From: Sweltsa coloradensis
Taxonomy: Eukaryota > Arthropoda > Insecta > Plecoptera > Chloroperlidae
Reading direction: 5' to 3'
DNA length: 64,000 nucleotides
Assembly: GCA_024449915.1 (NCBI GenBank)
Contig: JAMZAV010000166.1
Coordinates: 930,001-994,000 of the forward strand
Made by a program: the position numbers and the translations under genes. Numbering within the stretch: the first letter of the stretch is position 1; each line of letters begins with the position of its first letter. This document shows positions 59,515-64,000 of the stretch, one piece after another. The notes under the pieces are model-generated. The model was not told the DNA's origin, did no database searches, and saw nothing but the letters and a program-made list of their open reading frames with translations.

Positions 59515-59712
59515 GGTGGAGAGGCCGGGTATTTATGTCAAGTGTGGGTGACGCTAGTGCAACTCCCTGGCCCCCAGCACAGGGTCACCAAAAATATTCT
59601 GTAACACCTTTGTTGGCGACTTGGGGATAATGATAGTAAAAGAGAATGCCAATTAGATGCCGTGTTTGGTTTTTATCGTGAAGACGGACGGATGGACAGA
59701 AAAGTGATGTAT
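59515..59712 (+). repeat. Copy of the 'GGTGGAGGTGCCGGG' dispersed family, long
   Basis: GGTGGAGAGGCCGGGTATTT at 59515 is followed by CTGGCCCCCAGCACAGGGTC, ACCAAAAATATTCTGTAACACC, TTGTTGG, GTGTTTGGTTTTTATCGTGA and GACGGACGGATGGACAGAAA. It matches the copy at 13891-14155 block by block but without the 64-bp tandem duplication. It sits only about 40 bp to the right of the decayed foldback. Confidence 0.6.
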
Positions 59713-60240
59713 GTACGGGAGCTTCCCTAGTTCGCTTCCTCATATACCACACTCCTTGAAGAAGCGAATGAATGGAAAGAAAGGAGAAAAAGTTTTGCTT
59801 ATATTTCCAGGCACTGGGGATCATATTTTCTTCTTCCATTTTATGACAGCATTTATTCGTTTACAAACAGAATAGAATTATGTCGCCAATGTACATCACT
59901 GTAAAAAAAAGTGCGAGTCAAAAAACTGTATTTGTTGTAGGAAGTTGTGCTGACAAAATATATTGTGGTATTTTAATTGCAGCCGGTATTATTTATTTTA
60001 CTGTGATTGTTAACTTTCGTTAACAACTTTACCAGTCATAATAATGATCATTATATTGTATTTTTATTACTGCGTTATTTTTTATAACTACATCCTGATG
60101 TGATTTAACTTCAAACATGTAAAGTAGATTTACTGCAAATGTGCAGAAATAAAATTTGTTTACAGTATTAAATTAACTTTTCCCACCATGCAGTTATTAA
60201 AATAAATATTTTCCGTCAAATTACTTATTGTCGCCATCAT
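59713..60240. other. AT-rich DNA with one half of a flanking direct repeat
   Basis: CAAATGTGCAGAAATAAAAT at 60136 recurs at 60889, beyond the foldback. The 84-codon minus-strand frame at 59585-59839 overlaps the previous repeat and has no motif. Confidence 0.4.
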
Positions 60241-60860
60241 TTAAGGCTATTCCAGAGCACTCGTACCGATATTTTGAAAGTCAATGGATAATGCATGAAA
60301 GTTAGATGAATGAAAGAGAAACTTAAATACAAAAGAAAAGAAAAAACTTTTTTTGGGACGGGACAAAAGCTCTATTTTGGCTATTATATGCAAATTTTGG
60401 GTCAATAAGAAAATGTGAGTTCTAGGTGCAATACTTAATTTTAAGCTATGATATTTTTTTAATTGTTTCAACACACATTTGTCTCCGTACTGAGTATAAG
60501 GGAAAATAATTTTCTGAAATAATGTTCGATGTACGATTATTTTTGTCACATGGTACAAATAAGAGTTTTGAACCGGTGGACGAAAAAATCGTACATCAAA
60601 CGTTATTTCAGAAAATGATTTTCCCTTATACTCAGTACGGAGACAAAGGTGTGTTGAAACAATAAAAAAATCAAAGCTTAAAATTAAGTATTGCAACTAG
60701 AACTTTGCATAATATTATAGCCTAAATGGAGCTATTGTCCCGTCCAATTTTATTTTATTTCTTTTCTCTTTTATTCAAGTGCCTCTTTCATTCAACTAAC
60801 TTTCGTGCATTTTCCATTGACTTTCAAAATATAGGTACGAGTGCTCTGGAATAGCTTTAA
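60241..60860. mobile_element. Foldback MITE with TTAA flanks, copy 2 (different arms)
   Basis: The left end is TTAAGGCTATTCCAGAGCAC at 60241 and the right end is GTGCTCTGGAATAGCTTTAA to 60860. The arms of about 310 bp (60241-60554 and about 60571-60860) pair well with scattered mismatches around a loop of about 16 nt that follows GGTACAAAT. The terminal GGCTATTCCA and the loop motif are those of the 27.25-kb element, while the arms between them show no visible similarity. Flanking TTAA suggests a piggyBac-type target. The 149-codon minus-strand frame at 60247-60696, the longest in the window, crosses most of one arm and into the other and is a product of the palindrome, with no motif. Confidence 0.88.
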
Positions 60861-61151
60861 CTGTAGGCGTGTAGTAGTATATTGACTACAAATGTGCAGA
60901 AATAAAATTGTATTAAATAAACTTGTTCTACTATGCTACTAATATACACATACATACTAATGAAACTGTGCATTTAGTTACTACTTAACTGTGTACCTTC
61001 TAGAGGTCGCTCAAAATCCAAATCTGCGACGATTATAAAACAAGAATCAACAGTCTTCTTATTACCTGCATAGGCCTATAAACCATCAACACCAACCCTG
61101 ACATAGAAAACAAAATGTGTGATACAAATAAAATAAACACACGACACGACA

Positions 61152-61318
61152 CGAACAATAACCACGGTCATATACAACACAAACACTCAGCCCTCTTCCT
61201 CAGACACGAGGGAACTGAGAAACTCGCTCCTGAGGAAGGGAGCGAAATGCTCTAATAAATGTACGCACTTTTTTGGTAAGTGCATTTAAGGTATAAGCAT
61301 GACCGTGGTTATTGTTCG
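61152..61318. repeat. Short inverted repeat enclosing CTGAGGAAG-type sequence
   Basis: CGAACAATAACCACGGTCAT (61152-61171) and its exact inverse (61299-61318) enclose 127 bp. Inside is CTCGCTCCTGAGGAAGGGAG (about 61222) followed by CGAAATGCTC, where GAGC and GCTC can pair. CTGAnGA followed by a small hairpin and GAAA recalls the core of hammerhead-type ribozymes carried by some retroelements, but the GAAA that should follow stem II is not in place. I do not call a ribozyme. Confidence 0.4.
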
Positions 61319-62618
61319 TTTGGTGTTTTTATATTTTAATATATCTCTGGTTCTAATATTCTTGGTTTTATCAAAATATGTCATGCTGAATGTTGGTATT
61401 CCGTACAGCTGAGGTTTTGAACCATACTACAGGAGTAGCGGTAGCTGACTCACGCTGCTGGTCTGACAATGATTAATGTGATATTGAAACTTTACATCGG
61501 AATGCCAAACAAGCATATAGAGCTGCGGTGTATGAAACGTGTAGTTTTAACGTAATGTTTCACAAAAATACAGTTTTGAAGCGTGTTAGTATTGACAACT
61601 GATGATGATTTCAGCCTAAGGCTATCCGAGACGATGAGTGGTGATAGATGAAGGATGATTACAAAATACCCATGCTTTGTATTTGGAATTCGAACCCACG
61701 TCCTACATCGAACCTACGTCAGGTAAAAAGAACATATTTTATAACAATTATTTCTTATTATAGTACATAAACAGCTTGTAGTTAGCTACTGAAGAAGGGT
61801 GCGTGCACATTGGCGACAATATATTAATATTCGCCCATTGAGATCAAACGAACGTGGTTATTTGAATACACGTTGCCATTTTACGAAGACTACTCGATTG
61901 CCCATATCGCAATGCATTTTAAGTACAGCAATGAACTCCAAAGAAAATAGTGTATATATTATTATGTTGTTACTTAGTACAACATTTTACGAAGCTAGTA
62001 TTGTCTCTATTGCTGTTCCGAGACCTAATATTTGAATACCATTCATCAATCGATTAACGACAGACTGAAACTACTTTAGTTTTGTCTTTGTTTTAGTTTT
62101 AAATGTAAGAGAATAATTTGTATCATAATATAATATTATCATCGTGTCGGTAGGCCTACAGTGGTCATGGCCATGACCATGGTCACCTTGCGTGTTTTTT
62201 GTCGCACTGATGTGTTGTATTCGACAATGTGCGCTTGTCGCTCACTCTCATGGAGTTCACCTACATAGATATCCTAGTTAATTCCAGTGGAAAAAAGACC
62301 ACAATAAAATTATTGAATCAAATATTAAAATGAAAACAGCACTATATTTTTAATGATTTAGAAAATGATGAAAAATAATTAGTAGTACAGGGACATACTG
62401 TAGGTAATGCACGTAATGCATTGACGATAATTTACTCATTTATTTACTTTGATGACGTATTTAATTGTTTAACGTCAAGCCTGTTCAGTTACAAAAACAA
62501 ATTTACGAAGCGAGACAATAAATAAAAATAGGATGTATAACAAATGTCGTTAATTTATTTTTGTTCAACAGCACTAAATTTTTACATCCAATGCAGGACA
62601 GTGAAATACACTTATATA
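61319..62618. other. AT-rich DNA, nothing recognised
   Basis: A second CTGAAGAAGGGTGCGTGCAC lies at about 61788. The 78-codon plus-strand frame at 61799-62035 has no motif. No terminal repeats were seen. Confidence 0.4.
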
Positions 62619-62988
62619 ATTGAAAACAATAAATGCAACCCTAAACTAATAACCTTTTTACATCACACACAAAATAATAAACAGCAATTGAACAATTTTT
62701 CAAAAAATATATCATAACATATTTTATCATGAATTAAACTGGATTAAATTAAATTAGAATAATCAAACAGAAGTGCAATTTTGTAACAAAATATTGAAAA
62801 CAATAAATGCAACCTTAAACTTATAACTTTTTTTACATCACATACAAAATAATAAACAGCAATTAAAAAATTTAAAAAATATATACTTATATTATGTTAT
62901 ATTTTATTTGAAATGCGAATGAAATAAATTAAACTGGATTAAATAAAATAAGAATTAATTAAACAGAAATGCAATTTCGTAACAAAAC
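62619..62988. repeat. Tandem duplication, units of 174 and 196 bp
   Basis: ATTGAAAACAATAAATGCAA occurs at 62619 and 62793, and ATTGAAAG starts a third partial unit at 62989. Both units then share CATCACA(C/T)ACAAAATAATA, AACAGCAATT, AAACTGGATTAAAT and CAGAA(G/A)TGCAATTT in order. The second unit has an extra AT-rich insertion of about 20 bp. The duplication is non-coding. Confidence 0.8.
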
Positions 62989-64000
62989 ATTGAAAGACGT
63001 GCAATAAAAAGAGTTTAGTTTATAGTCTATTTAACCCGAAATGAACAAATTTTAAGGAATGAACCCGAAATCAATGCTAAACGTGAACTCCTAAGAGAAA
63101 CTCGTACTAAAACTAGAACAATAAACACATTTTGTCACAGGAATCGAAGGCCAGAAGTCGAAAGGCTAAACATAAATCATCACCTAAAGGTACACACTCA
63201 GACGCCCGAAACTTGAGCAATATAATAATGGTTTTTTTTGTACAGCAAATGACCAATGGAGACACGGTCACCGATCTAGCTATAAGAAACTATCAACACT
63301 CAAGCTAGCATAGAAAGGGCTTTACGCATGAATTGTACAACGACCCTTAAGTCGTTGACCTGTGGAACGCTTTTAGCTCAATCCAATAAACAAACTTAGG
63401 CCTGAAATATCCGATTAAAAACGATTTCTACACTAGCTGGCAATATGTTTACTGTTATCTGATACTTAATCATCACAAGTAACCACTAAGAGAGAGAAAT
63501 TGAATCGCCATGCTGCCTAATTTAAACCGCAAGCATGCAGCTAACTCGATTTCAGTTTGAAAGCGCAATAACCACAAATCCTGGCGGATATTATGTTCGC
63601 GTGCGTGCTAATGTGGCCTTACGTACACCGTCAATCACGTGACATGATGTCTACAACGCAGACGGCAGCCGCAGGCTTCTCAATTTCCGATTCACGCCTG
63701 TGTCACTCGCCAAACAGTTTCATCACCATGAATAGGAATTCATCAGGGTACACATTGGGCACACTGCACACACACAGCCAGGAGCGTACGTGTGCATTCT
63801 TGAGTGGGCATCATTAACGTATCATAAGCTGATCGAGGCGAAGAGTTTGCCATTAATTTTATCAACACTTCGTGGTTTTGGTGTGAAATTCAGAGAATGC
63901 AAAATTCTAACCCAGACAGAAATAATTGAGTCTGGTCTCATGTTTTCCTTTGGACGTTTTACCCACAAGACTCCGTGGGGCGTGGACTTCATTATATTAT
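62989..64000. other. Intergenic DNA, nothing recognised
   Basis: A slightly CpG-richer stretch around 63590-63800 holds the 74-codon plus-strand frame at 63593-63817, which has no motif. Nothing else was seen up to the window end. Confidence 0.4.

Noticed and set aside
60247..60696. 149-codon minus-strand frame, the longest in the window
   Set aside because: It lies entirely within the TTAA foldback, crosses the hairpin turn, and has no domain. It is a by-product of the palindrome.
61222..61260. Hammerhead ribozyme call
   Set aside because: CTGAGGA and a hairpin are present, but the GAAA that must follow stem II and a cleavage site could not be placed.

Overview
The window looks like intergenic or intronic DNA from an animal, most likely an invertebrate. 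It is AT-rich, has no operon-like gene packing, and has no open frame beyond about 150 codons. It carries a decayed APE-type non-LTR retrotransposon, several tRNA-derived SINE-like repeats, hAT-like and TTAA-flanked non-autonomous DNA elements, Helentron-like elements, and microsatellites. The species cannot be named from sequence alone. I found no host protein-coding gene, no rRNA, no intact tRNA gene and no CRISPR array that I would defend. Most open frames seen in translation are chance frames or lie inside repeats.

Layout. 0.9-1.8 kb: a hAT-like element with 8-bp target duplication and a nested SINE. 4.4-5.0 kb: a TTAA-flanked element. 5.1-6.1 kb: a Helentron-like element with internal tandem repeats. 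9.3-12.2 kb: GC-rich DNA, a transposon end with a long C run, a 0.77-kb palindrome and a second hAT-like element with target duplication. 13.9-16.8 kb: a dispersed repeat with a 64-bp tandem duplication, then a 1.28-kb element with CCCAGCAAACACA terminal repeats. 22.7-26.4 kb: a non-LTR retrotransposon on the minus strand, with decayed gag-like ORF1, endonuclease and reverse transcriptase and a poly(A) end. 27.25-27.89 kb: a near-perfect 633-bp foldback. 30.8-31.7 kb: two hAT-like candidates. 35.4-38.2 kb: Helentron-like copies. 40.2-41.3 kb and 51.4-53.6 kb: related composite loci that duplicate and invert Helentron-like 3' halves, in opposite orientation about 10 kb apart. 43.5-49.4 kb: a cluster of copies of one SINE family. 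55.4-59.7 kb: more repeat fragments and a (GCGT)n array. 60.24-60.86 kb: a second TTAA foldback. 62.6-63.0 kb: a tandem duplication.

The most interesting signal is a foldback family. Two elements (27.25 and 60.24 kb) and a decayed relative (about 59.0 kb) share the end TTAAGGCTATTCCA and a loop containing GGTACAAAT. The arms of the 60.24-kb element are unrelated to the other two. Each intact one would give a hairpin of about 300 bp with a loop of 15-17 nt if transcribed. The second is the composite Helentron-like loci. No computation was run; all alignments were made by eye.
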